Below, in pieces: positions 21,800 through 32,442 of a DNA stretch of 64,000 nucleotides. The position numbers and the translations under genes were made by a program. This DNA comes from Spirogloea muscicola (Eukaryota > Streptophyta > Zygnematophyceae > Spirogloeales > Spirogloeaceae). Position 1 is the first letter of the stretch. Each line of letters opens with the position of its first letter. The stretch spans positions 758,357 to 822,356 of the forward strand of contig WELB01000005.1 in the NCBI GenBank assembly GCA_009602725.1. The letters are read 5' to 3'. The notes beneath the pieces are model-generated. The model was given only the letters and a program-made list of their open reading frames with translations. It did not search any database and was not told where the DNA came from.

Positions 21800-23460
21800 A
21801 CGTTAGTGAGGGGCTGGTTGCTGATGCACCGGCCAAGATCCCCATAGATTCACAGGCCTCAGTGTTCTTTGTGAAAAAGAATTTGGTATATTCCACTGAC
21901 TTTAATATGCAAGCTGATGATTTGCCTAGAGTGACATTGGCTGATGGCCACCCCACCGATGTGCTGGGTTTGTGCAAGTTTCCCACTCGCATATAGCAAT
22001 ACAAAGCCGAGGTGCCTTGTTACGCCATAGTGTTGGCTTCTTCGCTTGATAAGATATTGGGTGATGATTGGCTTTGTGCCACATCGGCATGCCTTGATTT
22101 TGAGCTTGCACTGTACAACGTGGCGCACGGCGCCTTGTCCTTTGCAACAAGCTTCCCAGTGCACCGCCGCTGGCGGCAGGGGCTTCTATTCTGCTGTCTG
22201 CCATGCAGATGAAGCGATTTATTCACAAGAACACCGTGCGGACGGCATATCTTGTGATGGTGGCGTTGAACGACGAGTCTGAGCCTGACGACTCGTGTGT
22301 GAATGCTGCGGACTCACATGGCGGGGTTCTTTATAAGTTGCTGGAAGAGTTTGCGGATGTGTTTCACGACTCTCTTCCGGACGGTCTACCTCCTCATCGA
22401 GGAGTGGCTCATACCGTTCCATTGGAGCCAGGCGCAAACCGCCGTACGGTCCCATGTACCGGCTGAGCCCTCTCAAATTTCGAGAAATGCAATCCCAGGT
22501 TGAGGATATGCTGGGAAAGGGCTACATTGAGCCATCTCAGCCGCCGTACGGAGCACCTATCTTCTTTGTTAAGAAGAAGGATGGCAGTCTTTGGCTGTGC
22601 ATTGGCCATCGGGCTTTGAACAAGCTCACTACCAAGAACCGATACCGTTGCCTCCGATAGATTTCTGTTCGATTGGCTCGCATGGGCTACTGTTCTTAGA
22701 TCCCTGGACCTGCAACGTGGGTATCACCAGAGTCGTGTCACAATGCGGATGTTCCGAAATCGGGGTTCCGTACGCCGCGTGGACACTTTCAGTTCAAAGT
22801 GCTGAGCTTTGGTCTGACCAATGCACCGCCTACGTTCCAGGCTGTGATGACGAGGGTCTTTGGCCCCCTGCTATTGATTTGTGCTGGTTGACTTGGACGA
22901 CATACTGGTGTTCAGCAAAACGCCGGAGGATCACGTCAGGCAGCTGAGCCGAGTGCTGCAGCAGTTGCTGCGTGAGAATTTTTTGTACGCCAAGAGGTCC
23001 AATGCGCAATTTACCAGCCAGAGCTGACATACCTTGGGCATGTCGCAGGCAAAGACGGCAATTGTGTCGACCCAAAGAAGACTCTGGTCGTAAGGGATTG
23101 GTCTGCGCCACGGCATGTACCTCAATTGCGCTCCTTTCTGGGATTCGCAAATTACTTCCGTAAGTCACTACAAGTTATGGGGACCTGGCATTCTCTCTTA
23201 CGAAGATGACTCGTGAGGACGTACCCTGGAGTGGTCGTCCGAATGCCGGACGGCATTTGAGGGAACACAGCAGGCCTCTTCGACCGGCATTGGTACCGTG
23301 CTCCTGCAAGAGGGTCACCCGATAGCGTTTGAGAGTCGCCTGCTGATCCCTGCGACATTGCACTACGGGCGAGTAGGAATTGCTGCTGTGTGCAAGCCTT
23401 ACGTGTCTGGTTCTGCTACATGGAAGGTGTGGAATTTGCGTGGTCACGGGACATTGCCCG
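21800..23460 (+). pseudogene. Element E protease, reverse transcriptase and RNase H
   Basis: Protease at about 21,825-22,110: AKIPIDSQASVFFVKKNLVY (DSQA in place of D-T-G-A), then ILGDDWLCATSACLDFE. Reverse transcriptase at 22,454-23,030: [59 protein letters not shown] (frameshifted), and the catalytic box as VDLDDILVFSKTPEDHV, where Tyr of YxDD is Asp, as in element A. RNase H (about 23,090-23,460) is shortened. Most of the region is an inverted near-copy of element A at 2,637-3,740. Confidence 0.8.
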
Positions 23461-23489
23461 TTGACGTATTTTCGCACACAGCAGCTTGT

Positions 23490-25270
23490 GACTTGGCGTC
23501 AAATTCTGAGCTCTACGTGCAAATTCGTGAAGGGTATGGCAAAGACCCATGGTTTGCCGAGGCAGCCAAAGTACGCACCCTCACTGATTACAAAAGCTTC
23601 TGGTGGCAAGGCGACGCTATTGTGGTCCCGGACTGCAATGCCTTGCGCACTGACATGATGCAGGAGCTGCATGATGATCAAACAGGCTGTGCGACGCCTT
23701 TTTTGGTGGAAGGGTTTTCCAACCCAGGTGCGCGCTTTCGTGGCAAGCTGTGCCACACGCCAGAGTAGTAAGGCAGTGTCTGGCAAGCCTGCCAATAACT
23801 TCGGCCCTTGCATTTCCGGAGCGGAAATGGTATGATGTGAGTGTGGAATTCATCACACAATTGCCTGACTACTGGGGCATCAGCGAAGGACTTCGCTGGC
23901 ATCTCTGTGATAAGGTGTGGAAGCTGCATGGTGTACCTGAGAGGTTGGTCTCGGACCGCGATCCTCGCTTTACAGGTCAGTCCTGGAGAGAAGTTTGCAA
24001 GCTCATTGGCACGAAGCAAGCCAGGTCCACGGCCTTACATCCACAAACGGATGGCCAAACCGAGAGAATGAAGCGGGTTCTCGAGGACATGCTGAGGTAC
24101 TTTGTCAATCCCAGCCAGACTGACTGGGATGAGTCTTTGGCTCCAGCTGAATATGCTGTCAACAATGCCTATCATGCGTCCAGTAAGGAGACACCCTTCT
24201 TTCTCAACTATGGTCGGCATCCCCGAGCTCCACTTCAGGTGGGTTGTAACGTTCCGCCCGTTTGGGTGCATCACCCTCACATTACTGCGTACATGTGGTA
24301 TTTGTCGCGCGGACCATTTTCGTGCACTTTCCTGCACGCATTGTCTTCTATTGCCAGCGTTGTGCCGCTTAGCGTGACCCCTGTCTTGTGGTATCCTTGA
24401 GGTCCGCCCGTGGACGTCACATGTCCTACGGGTCCTTCGCGGTCCGCCCGTGGACGTTACATGTCCACCCTACGGTAATCTCGAGGTCTTCACGTGGACG
24501 TGACATGTCCCCGCGACCGACCTTTGTGAGGTCCGCCCCTGACGAGGTGGCCTTGAGGCGGCTCCCACACACCCTGGAGGGGGGTGGCATTGAAGCATCA
24601 CAAGTAGTCGGCTGAGGCCGAACGGGGTTTTTGATCAGTGAGGCCACAGAAAGGCAGAGCCCTGCTTGCCTGCTGCCGCAGCCGCCGCCACAGCCCTGCT
24701 GCTGCCGTCTGCTGCCAGCCCGTTGCCGCAGCTCGTCGCTGAAGACATCGCCGGCTCTCCGTAAGTACCATGGCTGCGCCCCATGTGGGGATAGCTATTA
24801 AGGCAGACCCTCAGTAGAAGTCGCCGCTTTCTGGCGACGCCTCAGGGTATGACTTCCGCTGTGTGTTGTAGTAACTGCGTGTATAGGGCTAAGGACGTTC
24901 ATGGGGAGGCCGGAACGAGTTCCCGCCGCGGCGGCCTTTACTTGGACCCCATTGGAGGCCCAGAGACGAGCTCGGCATTTTGGATATTGCCCAGAGTCGC
25001 CAGAAGGCTTATGCTGACAGATGTCGGGAGGATGTGTCCTTCGACGTTGGTGTGTACTTAGTGCTGCTAAGCACGAAGCACTTATCCTTGCGGGCTGTGG
25101 GTACGCGCAAGTTGCTGCCCAAGTGGGTTGGACCATTTGCAACAGTACGCCTTGTGGGCAAGGGGTCCTACGAGCTGCAGACACCGGTGCTTTGGAAGGT
25201 CCATAACGTCTTCCATGTGTCTCAGCTGAGGGCCTTCCTTTCGGATGGCCGTGTCCAACCGCTCCACCTC
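23490..25270 (+). pseudogene. Element E integrase, split by a solo LTR
   Basis: Zinc-finger remnants at about 23,650-23,770. Core 23,820-24,240: the first catalytic Asp is lost (WYDVSVEFIT), and the segment between it and KVWKLHGVPERLVSDRDPRF is shortened by an internal deletion. The second Asp and the Glu (TDGQTERMKRVLE) are present. A solo LTR then interrupts at QV-G. The C-terminal part resumes at 24,905 (LDIAQSRQKAYADRCREDVS, then FDVGVYLVLLSTKHLSLRAV, KVHNVFHVSQLRAFL). Confidence 0.8.
24245..24901 (+). mobile_element. Solo LTR inside the integrase of element E
   Basis: 657 bp, TGTAACGTTCCGCCCGTTTG to AAGGACGTTCA. Flanks TGGGT (24,240-24,244) and TGGGG (24,902-24,906): a 5-bp duplication with one change. 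The uninterrupted site in element D (CTTTGCAGATGGGGAGCCCG, about 16,850) confirms the join. A GGTCCGCCCGTGGACGT-like unit of about 55 bp is repeated three times at 24,400-24,510. Confidence 0.85.
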
Positions 25271-25296
25271 TACTAGTGTAGTGATAGAGGATGATT

Positions 25297-25440
25297 TTGA
25301 GTTTTGAGGTGGAAGAGATCCTGTCTCACAGGGACAGTCTCCGAGGGCGCAGACCCGCGAATATCTGGTGAAGTGAAGTGGCTCGGGTATTGGCCTAAGC
25401 ACAATACGTGGAAGCCTGCGCCATTCTGGCAAATTGTCTA
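25297..25440 (+). pseudogene. Element E chromodomain
   Basis: FEVEEILSHRDSLRGRR, then REYLVK, then KWLGYWPKHNTWKPA in a neighbouring frame and a stop soon after. Same chromodomain as in element D, with small deletions. Lies between the integrase C-terminus (LRAFLSDGRVQPLHLY*) and the 3' LTR. Confidence 0.75.
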
Positions 25441-25575
25441 AATGCTCGCAGAGAACACCTGGCCAATAGTGGTGATTCCACTAGGCTTCGTCGAGGCCGC
25501 ATCGTCGGCCATCTTAATACCTGTCGGCTGTTCTCTCATTGTTCTCGATGACGTCAACTCCGGAGTGGGGAAGTA

Positions 25576-26119
25576 TGCCACGATCCAGCCGTTTGGTTAA
25601 GCCACACGGTGCTGTTAGCGTTACCTGACTGCTTGACGTTTGACTGCAAGTGGCCCGCCCGGGTGCGGGCCCCGCCCGTCCTGAAATACCCCTCGCTAGG
25701 ATCCACCCGTTCAAGGGAGGACCTTTGGCCCGCCGCAAGGCAGGCCATAGGGCGAACCGCTGGCACCCTTGGAGGGGGGTGGCACGGGGGGATTACTACG
25801 AGCCTTGGGCTAAGACTCGACAGCAGTTCGGACCTGTGAAGCTCGAGAGCAGCCTTGCTGCTGCCTGCCGCCGCAGCCTCCGCCACTTTGCTGCACGGCT
25901 GGCTGCGGGGAGTCCGTGGCTGCACCCCTTGAGGGACAGCTGCCGGCTTGCGCCCGGTGGGTGGAGTCGCCGCCAGACGGCGGCGCCACAGGGCCTGTCT
26001 TCCGCTGCGACTATGCGCTGTGCTTCACTCGTGTAGTGGGTTCGCTCCTAAACCCATACAGCCGAACGTAACAAGGACGACACACCCTGACTGCGTGTGT
26101 GAGGCCGAGGTTCCTTACA
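25576..26119 (+). repeat. 3' LTR of element E
   Basis: 544 bp, TGCCACGATCCAGCCG to GAGGTTCCTTACA, followed by CGCTC. It is the cleanest uninterrupted copy of the A/E-family LTR in the window. Confidence 0.85.
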
Positions 26120-26506
26120 CGCTCCGCGCGGGCGAGCCTTGGGACAACCCCCATGCACCCTGGAGGGAGGGTGGCACGGAGAAGCACCAGAAAAAGGAGT
26201 AGAGAGAGACCCAACTGGATGGAGGCCGGTGACTTAGTGCAGCTCTGAGAGGCGCAGTCCTGCGGCTGCCTGCTGCTGTAGACAGCTGCCGCGCGCGGCT
26301 CGTTGCCGGCTCTGCTGTGGAGACCTTGGCGGCGTTCCGATAGGGGGCAAGTCTGCAGCGCGTGCCCAGGAGGTGGAGCTGCTGCCTGGCGGCAACGCCA
26401 CAGGGCAAGTCTTCCGCTGCGTCGGAGTGCATCCTCGTGGCGGATGGTTGTCCCAGTATTTCCAAGCACTCAGTCCCAAAAAGGACGCATTCGGCTCTAA
26501 TCTGCC

Positions 26507-26986
26507 GACGTCGTCACAACTGACTCCTTCGATTCCAGGAGCGCGACACGCTCAGCGGAGGAGGCGGGCTGCGCCGTCCGCCAAGCGGCCGGCGCAAAGG
26601 ATCGCAAGTACTCGGATCACCCGGTAGGCGACGAGTTTGTCCCACCGTCGACGTACAGGGCGCCTTTGGCGCCAACTGGCTTGACCTACTTCACCGCCTT
26701 GCGCGGCGAGCAGCGGCCCGCCGCCACGGGCAGCGGGGCGAGCAGCCTGGCTTCCATGTCGCCGGGTCCCTCGCCCGAGTCTTCCGGATGCGCCTGGCCG
26801 TCTCTTTGCAGCGGTCCCTAGCTTTTGCGGTCCACTTGCGCGCAGGCCGCGCTCTGGCGGCGGCCTCCGGCTTCCGTCAGGGCGACGTCTTTCCGCGTGC
26901 TAGCTATTCAGATTTGCATCTACTGACGAGAGGTTACTGAGAGTTCGCTTACTGCTGTCTCAGTCCTTAGCACTCCGACTCCTTCA
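26507..26986 (+). mobile_element. 5'-truncated LINE copy in LTR F, TSD AATCTGCC
   Basis: Starts inside the ORF at the DVVTTDSFDS motif, runs through the C-terminal domain (FRMRLAVSLQRS-like, SFRVLAIQ… in shifted frames) to a stop near 26,940, and ends CTCCGACTCCTTCA without the usual hairpin. Flanked by an exact 8-bp duplication AATCTGCC (26,499-26,506 and 26,987-26,994). The LTR is continuous once it is removed. A clear example of target-primed insertion with 5' truncation. Confidence 0.8.
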
Positions 26987-27012
26987 AATCTGCCTGTTAG
27001 GGACCGAAAGCT

Positions 27013-27565
27013 GCAGCAAAGCTGTTGCGGCGGCTGCAGCAGCAGGCAAACAGGGCAGTGAGCCTATCTCTGGCGTCACTGGTCCGACTGATGAGTTTGG
27101 CCGCGGCCTACTACTAACAGCGTTCCATCTGCCATCCCTCCCCCGAGGGTGTGACGAGGGTAGCCCCAAGGTCCGCACCCGGAGGGGCGGACCCGACAAT
27201 GGGGATACGAATCCAGGGGACTGGTTCCGTTGACTGTCGGACGCTGCCGCGTGCAGCAAAGCAGCGCCGGGCGGATGGAGTACCATCCCCAAGCGATGCC
27301 GCTTTGCAGCGAAGCAGCGCCCGCCGATAAGATCACAGCTCCAGGGCGATGCCGCGAAGCAGCGCCTGCCGAAAGGAAAACGCTTTCCGGAATCCGGACG
27401 ACACCGCGTACAGCAAAGCAGCGCCTCCCGGGCAGTACGACTCTTGGACGATGCCGCGTGCACGCGCGGTCCGAAGCCCAGGGGCCTCAGACCATACTTG
27501 GCTGCACATACAGTGGAGCAGAAAAGCGGTACGGTTTGGCACTCTCAAACGGAGGGGACATCACA
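27013..27565 (-). mobile_element. Partial LTR, minus strand
   Basis: Minus strand start TGTGATGTCCCCTCCGTTTG at 27,565, resembling TGTAACGTTCCCCCCGTTTG of the D family. The body has GCAAAGCAGCGCC-type units at 27,250-27,430 and the GTGCAGCAAAGCTG stretch at the other end. The 3' end is missing at the junction with LTR F. It abuts a LINE frame at 27,566. Confidence 0.6.
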
Positions 27566-27992
27566 TCACGTCCATAGTGGACGAGTTCCTCCTACTCTGG
27601 CCGTCGATGTGCACGGGGCTTTCGGATCTCAGTCAACAGACCTATTGGCCTGGCTTGCGCGACACGGTGTGTTTTGTAGGCGAAGCGAGCAGGCCGCTTT
27701 CAACGCCGCTGGCCTGCTAGCTTAGGAATTTCGCATGCGCCTGTCCAACGTCTCCAGCGGTCTATGCCCCACGCCTTGCATCTGCGTGCTGGCCGTGGTC
27801 TAGCTGCAACCTCTGGCTTTGCGTTCCGGTGGCTAGTCCTTCTGACTTGCAGCTCCTAAGTAGAGGGTACAAATAGTGTTCCCTACAGGCTCAGCTTTGG
27901 GAAAGCGCTTTTCGGCCCCTTTGGACCTTGTCAATCTTATTCGGGCTGGCCTGTTCACAGCCCTCGCCCCCTTCGGGGAGCCACTCTGATTA
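27566..27992 (+). mobile_element. LINE C-terminal fragment with hairpin 3' end
   Basis: Plus strand: VDEFLLL…, then frames with DVHGAFGSQSTDLLAWLARH and QAAFNAAGLLA, a worn RMRLSNVSSGL and the end of the ORF near 27,870. The 3' UTR ends with GGGCTGGCCTGTTCACAGCCC and CTTCGGGGAGCCACT, the standard hairpin end. Several stops. Confidence 0.65.
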
Positions 27993-30649
27993 TATCCATG
28001 GAGGAGGAGCCGGCAGAAATAGCCCACAGCCAGACGTCGTCTGCAATAGTCCTTGTCAAGTCAATCACAACAAGGGTTTAGGGTATATAATGGTCAACGA
28101 GCAGAAGTCACAAACATTACATCACCGTGGTGGATGACTGCTGATCCGCCACTGGGCAGACTCTCTAGATAGATGGTGTGAACTCACTTTGTGGAGCCTT
28201 TGCGGCACAGAGCAAGCCACACCGCCGTCTCTAGCCTCCTTGGCGCCCCAGGTCGCAGGTCGCAGGTCGATTACATACTGCGGGATGAAGGCCAGGTTTT
28301 CTACGATTACTCCCATATTGCGGATTTCGCGCACGTACGACCAGGATGTCATCTGTGTGGGCACGAATGAAAAGCAATTATCATTCATGTCAGCAGCAGT
28401 CTTTTCTTGATACATTGTATGAGCAGGCAGGCCAGTTGCCATTGCAAGTATAATCTCCTGCTGTGTTTGTGTTGTGGCGCCTGAACGGGGCTCGCTTTCA
28501 CACCACAGCTATGACTTGTGACAGTTTGTCTCCGAACTCACTCCGCACGCAACTGGGGCCAATCCGTGCAGAAGGGTTGGTCCAAATTTGGTTTAAGCTT
28601 GCCCCAACCTGGCAGCCCTTTGACCATCGAGGGGCGAAGCACGCATGAGGCATTTACTGATTCAACGACCACAATGAAGAACCCAATCGATCGAACCTCC
28701 ACGGGAGTTGCTAATGCGTAATATCACCGGCAGTATCGCGCTGTACTTCGGTCGGGCCGGGAGTTTGCAGATGGTTCCCCTGTGCCGACCTGACGAGGTG
28801 GCTAGCACGCGTAACCAGATGTGCGATGGCTGACGTCTACGTATGAACACCGTCATGGCTCTTTGGGAAGGCTGGCAGGCCTTCATGCCCCCGTGTGAAG
28901 ACTGTCTGAATGAGCGAGCCATTCTAATAATTGGCTGACCTCAGACTGGTGAAGAGCACTTGAGCTTCGCGTCAAATGATATGGGCCATCCTTATGTCAG
29001 TAGCAACAGGCTCATGGGTTCCACCGTTAATGGGTGGTCGTTGATAAGTCGTGGATGTATCCTGGACATTGAGCCGACCCATGTATATATATAATTGCCG
29101 GGTATAATTGCTCTGCAGGAAGATCCGGAGTCCATTGGTCATGCGGCGAGAGTCTCCGATATGGATACAAAGAGGGGGAGAAAGTGGCTCTCATAGCTCA
29201 CCCAAAACGGGCCGAGGGCTGTGAATAGCCAGTCCGAAAACAAAATTAGAAGGTCCGAAGGGAGGGACGTATACTCTTCAGCCAGCCCACATCCCCTAGA
29301 CTCGGTCGTCGGCTTTCTTACTCCTATGACTTAAGCAGCCCCACTGTATTGCCTGGCCAACTTTCATCGCTTCGGTCGTAACCGGGGTTGGTTATATGTT
29401 TCCCTCGAAGAAGTGGATATGGTGGAAGTAGCGCAAGAGGTGAAAGTGGACGGCGACCTCTGCGGAGGCTTACGCGAATTGCGGGCCCGAAAGTTGGTCC
29501 GAAGTGTTGGGCTGGTCTTGTGCAGACATGGCAGTTAATGGAAAGGCCATCGCCTTACTGGCCGTATCGGCCAGCTAAGAGCTGGCCCATCGTGCCAAGC
29601 TGTGCTTTGGCATGACCAACGGCCTACTGGGGAACCGGGAAAAGGCCAGTATGCTTCGAGGCCCGCTGCTAGGATCACCGGGGATCTGAGCGAGTGGTTC
29701 ATGGTGACCGTTAGCCTCCAAAGCTCAGCCAGAACGCAATAGCGAGTACAACGATGACAAAGCCTCGGAATGGATTGTTCGACCAGGCGGGTCACCTGGG
29801 AGTGAACATGTCGATAAAGCATGTCCTTCTCAACCCTGGGCTCATTAATCCTAGGCTCACGTCTGCCACCCTCGGTGTGCCGAATGCCAACCCCGTATTC
29901 CGATTACTTTTTCCAACACAATATGAGATTCCTTTGAAGGGCTTTTCTTGTGCTGGAAGGGAGTCGAATTGGCAAGAAGCTTGCGCCTAACGAATGTGAG
30001 CAGAAGCGGCAGAACTGCTCGGTTTAAAGAGACGAAGAGGGGTCTGCACATGCGACCCTCCTCACGTACTCACCCAACGTCAAACCCATGGCCAGGATCA
30101 GGGCGGTACTGGGTGCCAGCCCGTCTAGACAGACACTGTGCGGGGTACTCGCAGGATAAGACGATGTCGGGGTGAAAGTAAGTGCGAGAGCCAGAGCTTG
30201 CGGCTGCAGGAGGGCATCTGCAAACATAGGGCTGATAAAGAATATATAATACTGATTGAGGGGTCAAAGGCTTGGCGGCCATGACAAGGTTGCAGCCCCC
30301 TGTTTGCATCAGAGTCGCGGCAGATGCATGCATCAATGGCGGGCCCACCCGATTTGCATGGGCCGTGCCGGATTTATACTGCGCATGAAGCTTGCAGGAG
30401 CGGCTCTTGTGTCCAAAGCTGCGGCGAGGTGGCAGCAAGCGGCAGGCGAGGGAGGCGCGAGAAAGGAGGGCCGGCAGCGTGCTCCGGCAGAGAGCGGACG
30501 TACCGGGTGTCCGTCGCTGGGGGCTCGGCAAGTGGGGCGTGCTGCAGGCGGCTGGTCGAGCAGCAAGGGCGTTGCCACGGGGGCGAGCCGGAGGGGGCCG
30601 GCCACTTGGGATGAAGCCGTAGGAAGCACTAACGCTATGAGGGGCTAGA
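27993..30649. other. Unassigned region, no gene recognised
   Basis: I see no conserved domain, no element end and no convincing spliced gene. Short open frames exist (for example 30,070-30,669 minus, 199 codons, Pro/Ala/Arg-rich), but none has a recognisable motif. A/T-rich stretches occur at 28,080 and 29,080-29,110 (TATATATATAATTG). Part may be an old, eroded element. Confidence 0.5.
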
Positions 30650-31164
30650 GCAAGAAAGCGGAAACCCATAAACGAAGGGGGACTCTACTATCACCACGAG
30701 TGAGCACATACGTATTTGCCAGATTGATGTGGGGGGCCCGGGGCACCACCATTTGAAGAGGAGCAGCTTTTCCAAAGGACGAGATGGCCGTGAGAGGCCG
30801 GCCAAATAGCATGGACAAGGTCCCAAGGGCCAGAAAGGCCAAGCACCATAGTGGCTACTCCGTCGATTTGCTGAACAACCCTTGGTCAACGGTCGGAAGT
30901 CAATGTTGCTAGCAGCTGGAAGTTAACTGCTACGCCGCAACCCACAAGCGGCAGCCGAGGGGCCATCCACCAATGGAGGCGATGGCTGTGTAAGTGTCGA
31001 GCTGAATGTGGACTCACCACGCAGGAAACCCAAGAGCGGCAGCCAGCTTGCGATGCTGCTCTCGGCGGCACGGCGAATGCCCGGGTAAGAAGCGAGATAA
31101 AGTGGCTGTGGTCGTGAAGGGGAAGCGCTCATAAATAAGAAAGGCTATTCCAGAAGGAGATGGG
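30650..31164 (-). mobile_element. LINE 3'-end fragments
   Basis: On the minus strand, GGGACCTTGTCCATGCTATT is followed by GGCCGGCCTCTCACGGCC (about 30,830-30,780), a variant of the LINE 3' hairpin. A second, weaker end lies at about 31,165-31,140 (TTATGGGCTGGCAAATGACC). The sequence between has no gene that I recognise. Confidence 0.5.
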
Positions 31165-31780
31165 TCATTTGCCAGCCCATAAAAAGTGAACAAAGGTCGA
31201 AGGGGCGGCCAAGCGCATGCGGTACACCTGCGCTAGCGACCCGGCTGCATGGAAGTCCACCGGCTCCCCATGGAAGCCGCGGGCGATGGCGTGTCGTAAG
31301 AGCTGGTTGAGCAGCTTGAGCCACCGAGCTCCCAGCGCCCCGTGTGTGTCGATGGCGGGCAGGAAGAACTCATCGTCCCTCTGGTGGTTGGCGTACTTAA
31401 ATTTCTCGGCCCGGGCGGCGCAGGCTACCGCATACCCCGCCTTTGAGGCACAATGTGCGGGATGTGTGCGGTCGTAGGAATCGGTGGTCGCCACGTCAAG
31501 GAGACGTGCCCCGCCGGCTGGTGGGGTAGCCACAAGGTCGACGCGACGGGCGTGGAGACCGTCCGCCCCGTAGCGGCATGACTGCGGGCCACCGAGAAGC
31601 TGGCCTCCACGAGGATGCCGTGCATCGCTTCCCGAAGGAGGTCGTGTGCCGCTCGCTGTCCGCTCCCCACCGTGGGAGCAGCGCAGAACATGGGCGGCCA
31701 GTCCCTCAAGCTCGGCCCCTCGCTCGCCCCGAGTAAGCCCGAGTCAGCAGTCGCAAGTCGGAGTAATTTGCAGCCGGAAA
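31165..31780 (-). mobile_element. LINE C-terminal domain copy
   Basis: Minus strand. In two frames: RAAHDLLREAMHGILVEASF, then GGARLLDVATTDSYDRTHPA, AVACAARAEKFKYANHQRDD, DTHGALGARWLKLLNQLLRH, AGSLAQVYRMRLAA. The order is the same as in the longest copy (62,927-63,989). The ORF end is replaced by unrelated sequence after RMRLAA, which joins a hairpin end at about 31,165. Confidence 0.7.
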
Positions 31781-31990
31781 TGAGGCACCCCGAGTTCACC
31801 AAGAAGTTGCAGCCAAAGCGCGGCCTGCCCGCAAGTGTACTGCGTGAGCCAGGGGATGATGGAAGGAGAAGCAAGCGCGGCCAGATTAACTGGTGGCTGG
31901 GAGAGGCCAGCCCAAAAGAATGGACAAGGAGACGGTCACAGCCGCGGAGAAGGAAGAAAGTGCTCGCCCATAGAGAAGGCACGCGGGGTG
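31781..31990 (-). mobile_element. Two short LINE ends in tandem
   Basis: 31,866-31,935 carries GCGCGGCCAGATTAACTGG, GGCTGGGAGAGGCCAGCC and AAAAGAATGGACAAGG, the same subfamily end as inside element D. Next to it AGTGCTCGCCCATAGAGAAG (31,957-31,976) is the end of the other subfamily without its hairpin. Neither keeps ORF sequence. Confidence 0.65.
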
Positions 31991-32021
31991 CGCATGAGAT
32001 GAGAATGGCAGGGCACCGCTC

Positions 32022-32237
32022 GGGCTCTGGCCAGGGGACCCGCTTCCAGGAACCCAGTCTCTCTGACCTGAGGCTGCTTAGCAGGGGTTACTGAGTGCAT
32101 CGTAGCTGCTTCGTTTCTTTTCTGTGCTTGTTGTTCTTCGTACTTCCCCTGGCCCCTTCTCGTCCTTTATTCATTCTTTTCTGGGCTGGCTTTTCCCAGC
32201 CCCTATCCTCAATGGGCGAGCCCTTCTCTCGCTCGGG
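32022..32237 (+). mobile_element. Short LINE 3' end just upstream of the MFT-like gene
   Basis: Plus strand: the last ORF codons (SGSGQGTRFQEPSLSDLRLL, SRGY, stop at 32,092), about 80 bp of UTR, then TTCTGGGCTGGCTTTTCCCAGCCC and ATCCTCAATGGGCGAGCCCT. The copy at 62,455-62,670 is almost identical. It ends about 205 bp before the ATG at 32,443, so it lies in the promoter or 5' UTR of that gene. Confidence 0.75.
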
Positions 32238-32442
32238 CGCAAAGATAGAGGCGGGTGCTGCGAAGGGCGGGGCCGGGGCGGCATGCAGGGGGGCCTGGGG
32301 AACTGGTGGGGGGAAGTGCTCGCCCTTGGAAGACAGGGCCCCCGCCCGTGCGCTGCTCGCCAGCCTCGCCGCCCCGCTCCTCCTCCTCGTCCTTCTCGCC
32401 TCCCCCCTGCTGCTGCTCCGCCACGGCCCCCCGGCCAGCGCC

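Larger units (their letters stand above)
18518..26119 (+). mobile_element. Element E: LTR-to-LTR Ty3/gypsy chromovirus, TSD CGCTC
   Basis: The 5' LTR is 18,518-19,789 (593 bp after removing a nested LTR) and the 3' LTR 25,576-26,119 (544 bp), starting TGTTTATCAAGCCG or TGCCACGATCCAGCCG and ending TTCC-ACACA or TTCCTTACA. A perfect CGCTC duplication flanks it (18,513-18,517 and 26,120-26,124). Order: primer binding site, gag, protease, reverse transcriptase, RNase H, integrase (split by a solo LTR), chromodomain. Same family as element A. All frames are broken. Confidence 0.9.
11185..27012 (+). mobile_element. F-family LTR split by elements D and E and by a LINE
   Basis: One LTR, now in four pieces: 11,185-11,408 (starts TGTAACGTTTCCCGG), 18,404-18,517, 26,125-26,506 and 26,995-about 27,012. 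The uninterrupted sister copy at 19,075-19,753 (minus) reads across all four junctions in the same order. Element D sits at the first break, element E at the second and a LINE fragment at the third, each with its own target duplication. The 3' end is worn (GACCGAAAGCTGCA where the sister reads GACCGAACGCTACA). Confidence 0.8.

Noticed and set aside
28122-28920. Possible Ty1/copia remnant
   Set aside because: I looked for RT and RNase H motifs on both strands and found none that could be defended.
30070-30669. 199-codon minus-strand frame
   Set aside because: Pro/Ala/Arg/Ser-rich, no motif, no splice context; cannot be told from chance in G/C-rich DNA.
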